Shown: in pieces, positions 1 through 11,250 of the stretch
Layout of the letters: each line of letters opens with the position of its first letter
Numbering within the stretch: position 1 is the stretch's first letter
NCBI RefSeq assembly: GCF_000275845.1
Contig: NW_006766895.1
Coordinates: forward strand, 378,710-442,709
DNA from: Dichomitus squalens LYAD-421 SS1
Lineage: Eukaryota > Basidiomycota > Agaricomycetes > Polyporales > Polyporaceae
Length of the DNA: 64,000 nt
Direction: 5' to 3'
Notes under the pieces: generated by a model
Databases searched by the model: none
Told to the model about the DNA's origin: nothing
Seen by the model: only the letters and a program-made list of their open reading frames with translations
Program-made: the position numbers and the translations under genes

Positions 1-1245
1 ATGTCAAATGAATATACGGAGGCTTGGCTATGCCGTAGCTCAGAGCACAAACTCTACTCACTGTTCAACCTCATTCTCTCGCTCCACTCGCTCAACCTTC
101 GTCACCGAAACGACTATCGGGTTTCCTTGATTTCTTGCCCGCAAACCCTGTTCGGCGCCATACCGCCTATCGGTGTATCGGAAGAAGAAGACTCCAATTT
201 GTTGCAACAGGCAGAGGAGAAAGCGAAGGCGAAGTCGGACAACGGTTCGGAACAGGAGGAGCAGTCGATGGGAGACCTTCCTCCGGAGAGATGCCCCGAC
301 TTTGCCCGCTTTGTCATATTCAGTGACAAGGAAGAACTTCTGAGTCGCTCCGGACTATCTGCAACTCGCGAAATTGTCGATTTCTACGAGCTTAAGGCCC
401 TCAATTGCCCGCAGAAGTGGTGGACGGAGGAAGCGAGGATCGCCGCAGAGGCCATCATGATGGCGACCATTACCCAGGTGTACGAGACGGCTATGGCTGC
501 ATTTGCGTATAACCCGGATTGGAAGCAGTTGTTTGGTGTCATCGTTGTCGGTGCTTACTTCACGCAGGTAGTCTGGAAGAAGCGACCGTCGGACGATGTA
601 TTGAGGCCGATCTTCGACACAGAAGTCCCCGAAACTGTGAAGAAGGGGGTCTCCTATCGAGAACTCATTGGGAAGCTGTTGAATCAAATTCCCCAATATG
701 AGGAACGGGTGCTGCCTGAGATCCTCTATTGGAATGCACCCGTCTTCAACTACCATCGGGTTGAAGACAGCTGCGATGATCCACGGGTTTCCCTCACACT
801 CCAGTTCCTCTGGGCTATGGGATCTCCCATCAAGACCAACTTCTCGCAGCTCGTACCTCGCTCGGGCTTGTTTGAGATGCCGGCCAAGAAGCCTTCAATA
901 TCTTGGGGAACGAGGGTGAGGAACAACGTACACTAGTATTCTTCTGGGCTCACAGCGCTAAACCATTTACAGAGTCAAGCAGAGGACGCCTTCAACAACA
1001 TCCTGAAGATCATCCCTATTTGCAGTTTGAAGGAAAAGGCACGGTCGCTCGGTCACCGCTTCGATGGAGATCCGGAGCCGGCCTCCCCGACGAGTACCCC
1101 GCCCAACTCCGTGGCTGACGAGAGGTACAAGGCCTCGTTTAGGAACACCAACAACTTGCCTCCGCGACATATCAGAACTCGTCTGTGGCAGGCGCAGTTG
1201 ATTGAAGCGGACAGTGACAATGTCGAGGACGCCAGTGCTGCCTAA
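1..1245 (+). CDS. Hypothetical basidiomycete protein, two visible exons
   Basis: I do not recognise this protein. Exon 1 runs from the first base (an ATG) to 915. Intron 916-972 (57 bp, GTGAGG...ACAG) joins in frame to exon 2, 973-1245, which ends in TAA, giving 395 residues. The N-terminal third holds a charged, low-complexity stretch (about residues 60-90, rich in E/K/Q). The middle has a hydrophobic patch around residues 175-190 (FGVIVVGAYFTQVVW) that could be a single membrane segment or a buried helix. The C-terminal exon is basic and Pro/Ser-rich (HRFDGDPEP, SPTSTP). A second, diverged copy of this last exon lies just downstream at 1367-1726. The ATG coincides with the window edge, so upstream exons may be missing. 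No function is proposed. Confidence 0.6.
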
Positions 1246-1366
1246 TGCAAGGGATGGAGGAGATAATTACTTCTAGCACTGGCATTTCAATGTGCCATTC
1301 CATACTTGTGCCCTAAAGATTGTACTAATATCGCGTTATGCAACGTATGACTCAACTCATCCATAG

Positions 1367-1726
1367 TCTGGTGCGGAGGACCTGCTCGACGAGGTATTGA
1401 GAATAAACCCTCGCAATAACTTGAAGGAGAAGGCACGATCTCGCGGACATCGGTTTGACGGGGATCCGGAGCCGGGTAGCCCTACGAGTACCCCGCTATC
1501 ACGCGTCACGGCTGAGGAGAGGTACAAGCCCTCCATGAAGAACCGCACTAAGTTTCCGCCGCCATATATGAAGCTCCGTCGGCCGAAAGCAAAGCACTTC
1601 GCAGCCGACGACGGTGATAATGAGGGCTGTCTAATGCAGAGTGATTGGGGCGGACCTACTCAATGGCGTCCACTGTTAACATATATGCTGTATTTGTACT
1701 CCGTGAGCGAGCATGAAGAATTGTGA
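1367..1726 (+). pseudogene. Diverged tandem copy of the preceding gene's last exon
   Basis: The translated stretch from about 1397 matches the terminal exon of the gene at 1-1245: LKEKARS, GHRFDGDPEP, SPTSTP and ERYK recur in the same order and spacing. The position equivalent to the upstream TAA (GCTGCCTAATGC) is present as GGCTGTCTAATGC, but the TAA is out of frame, so the reading frame runs on to 1726. No matching first exon precedes it. It is either an exon remnant or an alternative last exon of the same gene. I favour a remnant, because there is a full stop and about 120 bp of spacer between the copies. Confidence 0.6.
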
Positions 1727-1920
1727 CGATATTGTACTAGGTAACGAACGGCCTCATATGTCCGAAGCGTGGAACGATGCATGTGTAATATGCCACAACT
1801 TGAAGTCAGAAATATCAGAGCGTTCTGCCAGGACGATGCTCTCAGAGCAAATGGAAGCTACACATCACAAGGGAACGACATGGAATGTTGCATGGTACAG
1901 CCATCTCAGTGCACTCAAGC

Positions 1921-2898
1921 TCACTGGTACCCGCCTTCCTCGCTTGTCTCTTCATACTGCTCCCACATCGCCGCCGACGCTTGCACGTTCTCAGGCATCG
2001 GACTCGTTGCGAGAACGGCAGGAGGCCGCTTCTTGTCCTCGGCTGGGGTCTCCCTCCAGTAAGTCGGAACGATGTCCAGCTTGCGTCTTCCGCGGACGAT
2101 GAACATAAACTCGGCAGAAGGGGGCTGGAGGGATTTACGGCGGCGGCGAACGAGGAACGACGCGATTATTGCAAGGAGAGCGAGGAAGGCGAGTGTTCCG
2201 ATGACACCCCCCACAATCGCGCCTGTGTCCCCGCGGCTCGATTGTTTGTGGTAGGACACTGCGGGTGAAGAGGTAGCCTGAGGGGCCGGGTTAAACAGAG
2301 AAAAGGTTGTAGCTGTGGCAGATGTCCCCGTCCATGAGCTCGCGAAGGGTACTGGCTGCTGCGTGGACGAGGATGGTTGCTGAGAAGATGTGGGAGCGGC
2401 TGAGTCTGCAATTGGAGAACCTGCAGAACGTCAGGCAGACGAGTGTCACATCATGCAATAGACAGCTCACTTGAAGAGCAACTCTTGGGATCGCCCGTAT
2501 TATGTGAACGTACACTACTACTGCTGGTGGACAACGGACTGGAGCTTTGGGAATTTATTGAGGTGAGGAAAGTAATCGCTGGCGTGATACGCGGCGGTAG
2601 CCGGTCAGATTGGATCTGATCAGTAGAGAACATGGGGAAGCTGTCTCCAGAAGCGTTTGTGGGCTCCGAATGCGAACTTGGATCGAGACACGACAACCCG
2701 CTTGAGATTGGAAAGTCATATGCAGTAAGGTTGCAGCTTGTGAAGGGAGGGGAGATGACTGGCTTGCTGAACGTGTCGTCAGACTGCTAGAGAGTATACG
2801 CAGATCGTCAGCCAGATTTATTGCGTTTACGTGACCAACTATCTCCTTACAAGTAGACGCTCTCGAGGAGAAGCTGTTACCGAGGCAGACAGTGGCAT
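1921..2898 (-). CDS. Single-pass membrane protein with Ser/Thr-rich ectodomain (family copy A)
   Basis: Three exons join in frame: 2898-2851, 2786-2471 and 2420-1921, with introns of 64 and 50 bp, giving 287 residues. The N-terminal half is a presumed ectodomain with a few Cys and long Ser/Thr runs (SSSPLSTSSSSVRS). One membrane segment follows (GAIVGGVIGTLAFLALLAII), then an RRRRK stop-transfer cluster and a cytoplasmic tail with PPSAEFM and a Glu/Tyr-rich end. This layout resembles fungal cell-surface sensors, but I recognise no named domain. The start is uncertain. The ATG at 2898 is conserved in copy C and gives an open frame, but no signal peptide follows it, so a short upstream exon is possible. 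Copies B (4995-5800) and C (38.7-39.7 kb) are relatives. Confidence 0.65.
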
Positions 2899-2989
2899 TT
2901 GCAGAGGACTTCTTGGGGAGACGAGGGGTAGGCAACAACGGGCTAACGTGGATGACGAACGAAGGGGGCGATGACCGACATAAGTCATA

Positions 2990-3300
2990 CTAGTCATACA
3001 TATAAGACCACTTGACAGCTCCCTGAATACTCGCGGGAGTTGCCTTGGGCGTCGAAGCACGGGTGGCCAACAACTTCGTGGTGACGCCATCTAGATGATT
3101 CCATGCTTGGGGAGGTCCAGGCACATACCGGTCTGTTGACCGTCCATCCATCGCAACGGGGAAGACAGAAGCGCGCATAAGGTTCGAGGCTGTCGTCTTC
3201 AGCACGTGTGTAAGCTGCAAAGAATACGAAGTGGACTAGGACATCGTATGCAAGGGGTAGTTTTCAGAGAAAATGACTCGAGTCGGAGGGATGCATATCA
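2990..3300 (-). repeat. Upstream segment shared by family copies A, B and C
   Basis: This stretch, directly 5' of copy A, recurs at 6163-6380 (upstream of copy B, same strand) and at 39850-40191 (opposite strand, downstream of copy C). Shared landmarks on the minus strand include GTCAACAGACCGGTATG, TGGCCACCCGT and GAGCTGTCAAGTGGTCTTAT. In A and C it ends in a TATA-like run (CTTATATGTATG / CTTATATATATG). It is most simply the promoter and 5' leader copied together with the gene, but it could be a small repeat in its own right. Confidence 0.6.
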
Positions 3301-4994
3301 TTCTTGTCCCCAGATGTAGGCGAGTCTCAGGTAATGAATACGAAGACGCCCTAAGAATAACTGTCAGCGACTTCTCAACTATCTGACGAGCCAAGGACGC
3401 ACCAGATCATCTTCCAAGTCAAGCAACCGCTCTGTCTTGACCAAGTTCCGCGCTTTGATCTCCTTCAATTCAACCTACTCGACGTTCTCTAGAGGTACTA
3501 TGACACCAGAGTCCGGGAAACGGTCATCGCAAAGAGCCAGGTATCCCTACCAGCTTCAACAATTCTATCGTCCAAGTCAGCTATTTCGAGCTCGGATCGA
3601 ATCCGAGTTCTCCCTGAGCTCCTCTGGGGGAGTATCAGTGATATGACAGCGACGAGTATGATAGATGGCTTACATCTGCACGAAAGAATGGAAGCCGTCA
3701 TGACACAGCGGGTGCCTCAGACGGAGCGAAGACGAGACTGAAACCTTGCGCGGAATAGTGCCCCTGAAAATTCGATCCGCCAAGTTTCGTTCAGTTTTCT
3801 TCAGTTGTCAGTTCTCGTGTGTGATATCGAGCGAAGTCAGTGAATGGGCTTGGCCTCTCTTGCACGAGTCTGCGCTACCTCCCCACAGAGCTGAATTCGG
3901 TTTTTCCGTGGCAGATTGTACTACCAATTAATGAAAAGCAATCACCAGAAGGGGACGAGTGCCCATCGGAGATGGGAAGGCGAGAATCCGTGACGGTGGT
4001 CGAAAGGCGACCCTATTTATCCACGTATAGGGATGTGCTCGGCTGGGTCAGACCCGCCTCCTTGACCCAGGTCAGACCCCTTGGGGTCAGACCCTGGGTC
4101 AAGCCAAGGCGACATCAACGTCGGAGCTTCCGGGCACGTGGACCGCCGGGTCGGCCGGCCGTCCGCCACTCACTGCTCGAGCGAGCTCGCCTGTAGCGGC
4201 CACGAACTGTTCTTTCCAACTGCCCACTGGCAACATCTCGGCCATCCATAAGCGGTAGGGTGAAACCAATGGCCTTCAGGAACACTGCGAGAGACTTGCC
4301 ATGATGAAGATGGATGCCGACCCAGAGGAGTGTGTTCGGGAAATCAGCGAGGACTCAGAGAGGTGCAAGGTGTAGCGTAGATGCATTATCCGACCTCTGT
4401 GTCTGTAGGAGCAGTAAGGATGAGCGAATATATACAAATGACATCTGTTGTTGGCATATCCCGTCGTCGATGTGGCATATGAGTCTGCCATGTGCTCGAG
4501 CTGCCAGCTGGGCACTTTCACCCTTCCAGCGCTCTCGGTAGTCCGCGGTCGACTATTCTACGCGAGGGCCGACCGTGCATCACGTGTTGACCCCTCGAAA
4601 AGGTCAGACCCGGGTCAGACCCCGACTCAGACCCCGGGGCCAAGCCGAGAGGGTCAAGGGGTCGAGTCTTGACCCGCACACCTCTGCCCGTGTATGTCCG
4701 GCAAGAGAAGTCAGTCGAGATGTTCTCGTCATGGCAGTAGTGGCCACGTACAATCGCCATCCAAATGGCTTCCGACCAAGCAGGAACTATCACTATAGAG
4801 TATCACATTCCGACGAGTCTCGCTGAAATGCGTTGCAATCACTAGGTGCGACCGTATGCATGATTTGTCACATTCTCTGTCCATATGCAGGGAGGGTCTT
4901 TGGAGCTACACGATATAAAAACACGAACTAATGATGTATTGCACATATTCATATTCCACCAAGTCCCAACAACCGCCAGGCACTGACGGCATGC
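3301..4994. other. Region between family copies A and B
   Basis: No convincing gene was found. A frame at about 3493-3741 (+) is open for some 80 residues after a plausible acceptor (TTCTCTAG) and ends in TGA. It has no recognisable domain and no clear upstream exon, so it may be a fragment. The interval also holds two blocks of GGTCAGACCC-type motifs, listed separately. Confidence 0.4.
4040..4680. repeat. Two clusters of GGTCAGACCC / GGGTCAAG motifs bounding about 470 bp
   Basis: At 4040-4110 and 4595-4680 the words GGTCAGACCC, GACCCCTTGGGGTC and GGGTCAAG recur many times in both orientations. The two clusters flank a unique stretch. The arrangement could be the terminal or subterminal repeats of a small non-autonomous transposon, or a simple-repeat expansion. 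No clean target-site duplication was found. Confidence 0.45.
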
Positions 4995-5800
4995 TCACTG
5001 ATGTCCGCCTTCCTCGCTCGTCCCGCCATATTTCTCCCGCAGCTCGGCCGACGCCTGGACTTTCTCCAGCACAGGATCTCCATAGCTCCCAGGGGTAAAC
5101 GCAGGTGGTCGCTCATCGTCTTCGAGCGAGCTCTGGCGTGCGAGAGGGATGAGACGCGCGAGGCTCGGCGTGGTCTTCCCGTCCGTGGGTACAAACCCTA
5201 GCTCGCTTTGCCCACGGGCGATGTGCATGAACTCGGCGGAAGGCGGTTGACGCGATTTGCGACGACGGCGAATTATGCACAGTGCGCCCACGGCGACGAG
5301 ACAGAGGAAGATGAATGCTCCGACGACACCACCCGCGATTGCGCCTGAATTTACCTTCGAAGTAGGCTGATTGCTAGAACGATCATGATGACCAGGCGAT
5401 GGTGTTGCAGATGAGGGATTCTTCGAGGAGGCGGCGCCGATGTGAACGGAACTGGAAGTGGAGGACGTCAACACGCAAGCTGGGAATGACGACGAAGCGA
5501 GACTCGACGTGGAGGAAGTCGGGCTAGTAGGCGAGTGACTTGTTGGGTATGACTGCGAAGAGGGACCTGTAGGAGCATTGGTCAACAACTGGGCAAATTG
5601 CGCCAGATAGCTCATCTGAATATATACCGGATGAAGTAGTCTCGTTCGATGGCATCACACTGTTGTCATCACTGGATTCCAGTAAATGCGAGATACTATT
5701 TTCGTTACATTGAAAGACTTACATCGTTCGTGTCGAAGCGTCTCCCTGTGATGAGGTCTGGGTTACCGAATGTTGCGCATTCCTCTCCGAGCCCCGACGC
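4995..5800 (-). CDS. Single-pass membrane protein with Ser/Thr-rich ectodomain (family copy B)
   Basis: The last exon, 5566-4995, encodes a Ser/Thr/Pro-rich stretch, a membrane segment (SGAIAGGVVGAFIFLCLVAV), an RRRRKSRQPPSAEFM motif and a tail ending in TSEEGGHQ. It therefore matches copy A in order and in several short motifs. Intron 5567-5627 (61 bp) joins in frame to an upstream exon ending at 5628. A further exon towards 5800 encodes a Cys-containing ectodomain piece (ECATFGNPDLITG). The tail is about 30 residues longer than in A because of an insert between PTDGKTTP and the PPAF motif. The first exon and signal peptide were not resolved. A related upstream segment follows at 6163-6380, as in copy A. 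Function unknown; a cell-wall or surface sensor role is only a guess from the architecture. Confidence 0.6.
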
Positions 5801-6162
5801 CGGGTACGCGATGGATGGTACAGCAGTGGAATGTCATGAAGAGCAGCATCTCTAATGCCGCAGACCCATGAAAATATTGCGGTAGCGCAGTCTACGCGGA
5901 TGGAGGACACTGCACTTCCTAGCATATCCTGTTCCTGCTGAAGTGAATGGTCAATGGGGAGCGTTAGGGTACTGCAGCCAAGTTCGCAAGCTTCTTACAG
6001 CTGGAGGTCCCAAGGGCGAGGGTGTCACGATTGGTTCAGCTAGCGGCATTTGACTGAACTAAGCCCTCTCCTCCTGTGAGGTAATGACAAGCCAGTAGCA
6101 ACCCGGTGGGCCAACCAGAGACGACGAAAGGAAAGAAGGAACGACTGACAGAGAGCCTGTAC

Positions 6163-6380
6163 TTATAGGCAACCACTTGACAGTTCCTTGCTCAGGTGTG
6201 GCAGTTACTCGGTCGTCGAAGCCTGGGCGGACAACAGCTTCGGGGTGACGGAAGCATGATGGGATCGTGCCTCAACGAACGCCATCCCACACGGGTGCCG
6301 CCTGTCAAGTCCATCGCAGCAAGGGTGATAGAAGCGCACGTAGGGTCGAAGGCCCGTCATCTCAAGCCCGCATGCAAGCA
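6163..6380 (-). repeat. Second copy of the shared upstream segment (family copy B)
   Basis: The plus-strand sequence ACCACTTGACAG, GTCGAAGC, GGGTGACG and the following AGCGC..TAGGGTCGAAG.. order match 3004-3200 upstream of copy A, with substitutions and small indels. It sits about 360 bp upstream of the recognised exons of copy B. Confidence 0.55.
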
Positions 6381-7227
6381 GCAAGCCAGAATTTTGATAG
6401 GTACAGCCGGGTACCGGCCGACATTGAGGGCTCATGGATAGGGGCCGCTGTGCCAATGCAAATATCTATCATCATGACCTGCCGCAAAGCGATGGGTGGG
6501 GACGCGACTGGCCAACGACATTGATGGCCTGCGGATACAGAAAAGACAAACCCATGGCTGGCATCGGTTTCTACGTTTGGAGGCGCACCTGAGACTGCGT
6601 GCATCAGCAGAGAAGAGATGGGGGCCACATACTCGGTCTCACTGTTCCATGTACTTTTCGAGATACCAAGACTCGCGTGCGACAAGGAATGAAATTCGGG
6701 CACCATCAACGATACAGTGGCCCAGACCGCACTACCGGAGTCATGCCGTCGAGCAGATTAGTGAAAGCTTAGGTAGACTGTAGGATGCTTGCAATAGCTG
6801 GATGCGAACATCTTGATACCGTGATAGGATTCGGCCGTAGCAGAGGCAGAGATATATCATGTCAGTGTTCAGAGCACCTGTTGCCGCGCGGCGCGCGCCG
6901 AGGTGATGTCGCCCTTGAACGCCGGTCACGTGACATACGCGACGCGCTATTGCCGATCTGGCAAGTGCTCACGGAGCTTATTGTCAAGTTTTGTCAACCA
7001 AATCTCGGACTGGGAACTGAAAATCAACGCGACCAAGTCAGCTTTCCAAAAAAACATCGAGGAGCAGTGTAGCTTCATGGTATTCATCTAACCAGGTTAT
7101 AATATCTATTTCCTGGATCACGCCGCAATCGTGCCAGCTTAAGGCATCGGGCAGAGAGAAAAGTTTCATCAGCTTCTAATGGGATATGCTACGCGATGTT
7201 CGGAATGTATGCGTGTCTAATATGAGC
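6381..7227. other. Intergenic region
   Basis: No gene, RNA or repeat recognised. Short open frames exist on both strands without domain-like content or consistent splice signals. Confidence 0.4.
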
Positions 7228-10200
7228 TCATTGTAGATGACCGCCCAACTGTCTGCGAACGTGCACAAGGCGTTCCTCCCACTCTCGTCGCTGCCTGTCC
7301 ATCCGCTTCCTCATCCACACAGCACGGAGCAGCCGTACGATCTTCTCCCTACTATCCTCGAAGTTCCCCTATCCCTGATCGTTAGCCTCGAGCGAGCTGG
7401 TCTACGAACGGCATCTTAGGGTCACCTCTGCAACATCCAATAGCTTCTGGCTCTCCTCGGTAGAGACTTCACGCCTCCAAGTCGAGATGCTGAGCGGATC
7501 AAACCCTGGCACGTGACGAACATTTGGGATGAGGGGAATGTAGACTACGCCGATGCCATCCCGTTGTAGGAGCGCAGCCTCGTCGAGCTCGTCCAGACGA
7601 GCGGACATCTCCTCGGCGGAAGTCGACGACCCGATCCACACCTCGCACGAGCTCAGCGACTGCGGCCGAGCATCGGGTTCGGAGGAGTCTACAGAGATTC
7701 GTTGTGATCACACGGAACACGAGCATAGCAAGTGGTGACGCACCGGTCGGTAGCGCTCGAGCCTCGGTTGAGTCCTCTTTGTCTGCCTGCTTGGCAAGTG
7801 CGGCTTCCTGAGTTTGGGCCAGCTTCAGATTGGCAGACTCGGGAGTCGACGCTTCGTACTCGGGAGCCTGTTCAGACTTCTGTCCGCCTGTATCACCGCT
7901 GAACACGCGAGTCGGCCACGTTGCCCCCTTCGGCCAGGTCCTTAGGCCGCGCTTCGCGGCAAGTTCTACACCAAGTCAGAACTGACTAGAGCGTATACTG
8001 TGTCCGAGTCCATCGCACCTTCCGCACGAGAGAACCAGAGATCCTGGATATGCCTTCCCGGTCAACAGCGGTGATACACGAGTGGCAAACATTCAGTACC
8101 TGAGAGTCTGCACTGGCATCTAGAGCGATGATGCAGTCCACATTCCTCCTCAGAAACGGATAGTAGGGGATGTTGAGCTCGGCTGTGGAACTTGCGTCAA
8201 GGACCGCCCTCGTACCTCAAGCGAATGCTTACCTCCGGCATCCTGCCCCCAGCGTCGCGTCATAGGTGGCAGTGGATGAGGCTGAGAGACACTCACCATG
8301 AAACTGAGATATTCTTGCTCAGTGATATCAGGCGGACTGCCATCGCGCAGTTGGCCGGCGAGACCCTTGAGGAAATTGGGGAACTAGGAAAAGTCAACTC
8401 TCGTTCAATGATATCAGCATAATGCTCCACTCACCTGATCCGGGAGAACGGGATGGATCAGTCCGAGATCGTGCTCGTTCTCTGTTATGATGTCCGCCAG
8501 CCAATTGTATAGCTGTAGTGGCAGAACTCGCAATGCAGGTTCTACCTCCCGGAAATAATGCTAGCCGACAGCCAAGCCATCAACTACGCGATGCACTTAC
8601 ATCGTGCGAGCAGTACAGACCTTTAAGGAGGCGCAAAACGCAGAGCCGAAAATACTGGGCAAGGTAAGTGTATTGTTGATGACCATGATAGTGCTCACAT
8701 ACCCTGCCAGTATCGTAAAGCTCGTCTCGGGCTGTGTTGCTGGTGAGTGCGACTCAGCCATAGCGACCGAGTGCGTGATACGCACCTTTCGTTCTATGTT
8801 CTTACCATACATATACCGACGTCCTAGACCCCATGATGGAATCCATGCTGCGGAACGCTAGTCGTGCGGTGCAAGAATTTGCAATAATGCGTGTACCCAC
8901 CTCCTATTTCGTCGCAGCCAATCTCATACGGAGTGAACTCGTACCATAGCCAACGAATGCTCCGCGCTAAGCTCTCTTGTTCTCTCTGCAGCAAATTGGA
9001 GCGATCACTGTCGACGCTGCGGCTCCGCGCTTCTTCCAGCGCCTTCAGCACATTAGCCTGCTCTTGAGTAGGATGCACTGCGTATTGACGTTCATTTCTT
9101 TGTCTTACTCGATAACTCACTAAGGCTAGCTCGGACGCACCATTCTGTATGGCGCTGAAAATAGGGAGAGGGAGAGAGCCATCATCGATGTGCCGGCGGA
9201 AGAAGTGGAGGGAAAGATGGCGAGGGTCTAGCCGGGTCAGATCTGAAGGAACGTATAGCCTGTACGACAGCAGCGTGCCGTAAAGATCGACCAAGGACAC
9301 GGCGCCAGCTTCGCCAACTGCCTTCCTGAGTAGGCCAGTCTGAGGAGGGAACAAAGATGATCGTTGGCTCCCGAGAACAATGGGTCGGCACGTACTAAAA
9401 GGTACTTCGAGCAAGGAGTCAATGCTTATCACCACATGCGGAAAGACAGAGAATACCTTGTTGGTCGGAGGGGTAATCAGGGCATCCAAAGTCTCTATGT
9501 CCACATAGCTCGTCGCGATACGATCTTTCGCATGCGCTGCCGCATCGCTCGGAATAGTAGATCCAGCGACTCCAGAGTAGAGGATACCTAGTGCCCAGCA
9601 ACTGCCTAGGTACAGATTGCTCGAAATGAATGCCCTGGATCCGCACTAGTTCTAACACCGCACCTGACACTCCAGCCGTGTACGAGACACAGTCGAGAAC
9701 TCCAGTAGACTTCGCGGCAGTAAGAGACCCTAGTGTGTTCAGCATAGCTCGGTAACCTGCGTGTGCCGATTTATGAGTCAGCGGCAACCGCACTCGGATG
9801 ATCTACAGGGACGGGAAGAGCGAGACCGACCTCCTCCTGAACCCGCGATGGCGACGATGGGCAGATCGCGCTCGTCAACATCGTTCTCAGGCACGCCCAT
9901 CAACTTTGCGAACGAAGCCCTCATCCTTCGCTTGCGCTCGCCCAAGAACGCCCGCTCGGAGATACACAGGTCGTCCCCGACGCGTACCTCCGCGTCCCAC
10001 TCGCACTCGGGGTTGACGTCCAGATCTGGGGGGCTGTTCACGATGGTGTCATACAGCGATCCAGGGCCGCGCCCTAGCTCGAGAAGCAGGACCGAGAACC
10101 GTTCCTGGAGTTCTGCCACGCTGAAAGACGCCGGCCATGGGATGTCAGGCGTAGGCAGTGTGGGCCACGTCCACGATGAGATGGAGGTTGATATCGTCTG

Positions 10201-10607
10201 GATAGGGGCTGATGATTTGAGGAAGGAGAGACCCTTCGATTCGTAGCAATCAGATAGAGTGATTAATTGAAGGCGTCGAGAATCGGAGTACGCCGGTTTA
10301 CCTTAGTTGATCCCTGTCAGAAGTACTCAGTGAGCCTACACAGGTAGCCCACAGACAGATGCGACTCATACTATACCTGGCCGAATACGTCCGAGATAGC
10401 ATCTATCTGGAGTTGTGCGTCATAGTCAGTCACAGCGGCTTGACCACAGACGTGCGGTTCTATGACCGTACCCTCTTGGTGAGTTCGCTTGGGACAGACG
10501 GCTGCAAAGCGGCCTGTGTTCGAGTTTCTTCGATGGCGTTTTCGGAAGTTGTCCGCAACAAAGGGACGCCGATGGCGAGACATGCCGCAGTGCCGAGCGC
10601 AAACCAA
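7228..10607 (-). CDS. Cytosolic phospholipase A2-like lysophospholipase (patatin/cPLA2 fold)
   Basis: The gene is multi-exon and reads right to left. Family landmarks appear in order: IVAIAGSGGG followed across an intron by YRAMLNTLGSL (oxyanion loop); GVSGS, split by intron 9606-9663, with the Ser nucleophile in the G-x-S-G-S motif, followed by CWALGILYSG; SLVDLYGTLLSYRL; IDDGSLPLPI; WYEFTPYEIGCDEIG, joined across intron 8848-8900 to AWIPSWGLGRR; GSAFCASL; LNIPYYPFLR; a region continuing with AAKRGLRTWPKG; and CEVWIGSS. The last intron is 7369-7425, and the final exon ends in TGA at 7228. The family hydrolyses acyl esters of (lyso)phospholipids. Upstream of 10119 a hydrophobic N-terminal segment (LWFALGTAACLAIG, about 10600) may anchor it to a membrane. 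The first one or two exons, and hence the start, are not resolved. Confidence 0.85.
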
Positions 10608-11250
10608 AGACGTGGTGTCTGACCTGATCCCAGGGGTGACACCTGGTCAGAACATATCAATGGAGCGGTGACAATTTGTCTTACGAGCTAGGGGGCGTTC
10701 AGGCGGCCTTTGGATGAAGGAATTAGACCAAAGCTGGCGCTTCCACTTAGTCCCATTGAGGCCAGAGGCATATTGACCACGAATATTCCTGGTGTAGATG
10801 GTCTTCTGCACGAGTTTCGTCGTATGATTTGGGTTCACTATGCTGCCCATACGCGAACCGTTCCGTCGAGCCCGGTGCTCACAATGGTCTAGGGAGGAGA
10901 ATGAAAGGTTTGAAGTGGTAGTTTCGAAGGAAAATGATTCGCGATTGCAAAAGCAGACTCCGCTCGATAGGTTGTGACGTCACAGCCCACTGACACGCGC
11001 CTGCGGTGAGTATCCGAGTCTATGTAGACGTGTTCGCAAATATACTGGCCATTCTCCATGCATTTCGAGGTGATATGGCATGGTTAATGCCGAGAACATT
11101 TCAATCGATCCCTATGTGCCGAGGCATCGCTATCACACGCAGAACATTGCAACACAAGCGAACACAACTTGCTACATGGAGAAGGGAATGCAGCAGCACA
11201 TTAGCCATGTATTATCGTAACCGGTACGGAGGGAATCAACATCTATGCCC
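10608..11250. other. Intergenic region, probably cPLA2-like 5' end and promoter
   Basis: No independent gene recognised. The part near 10650 probably contains the first exon of the phospholipase gene. The remainder shows nothing I can name. Confidence 0.35.
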
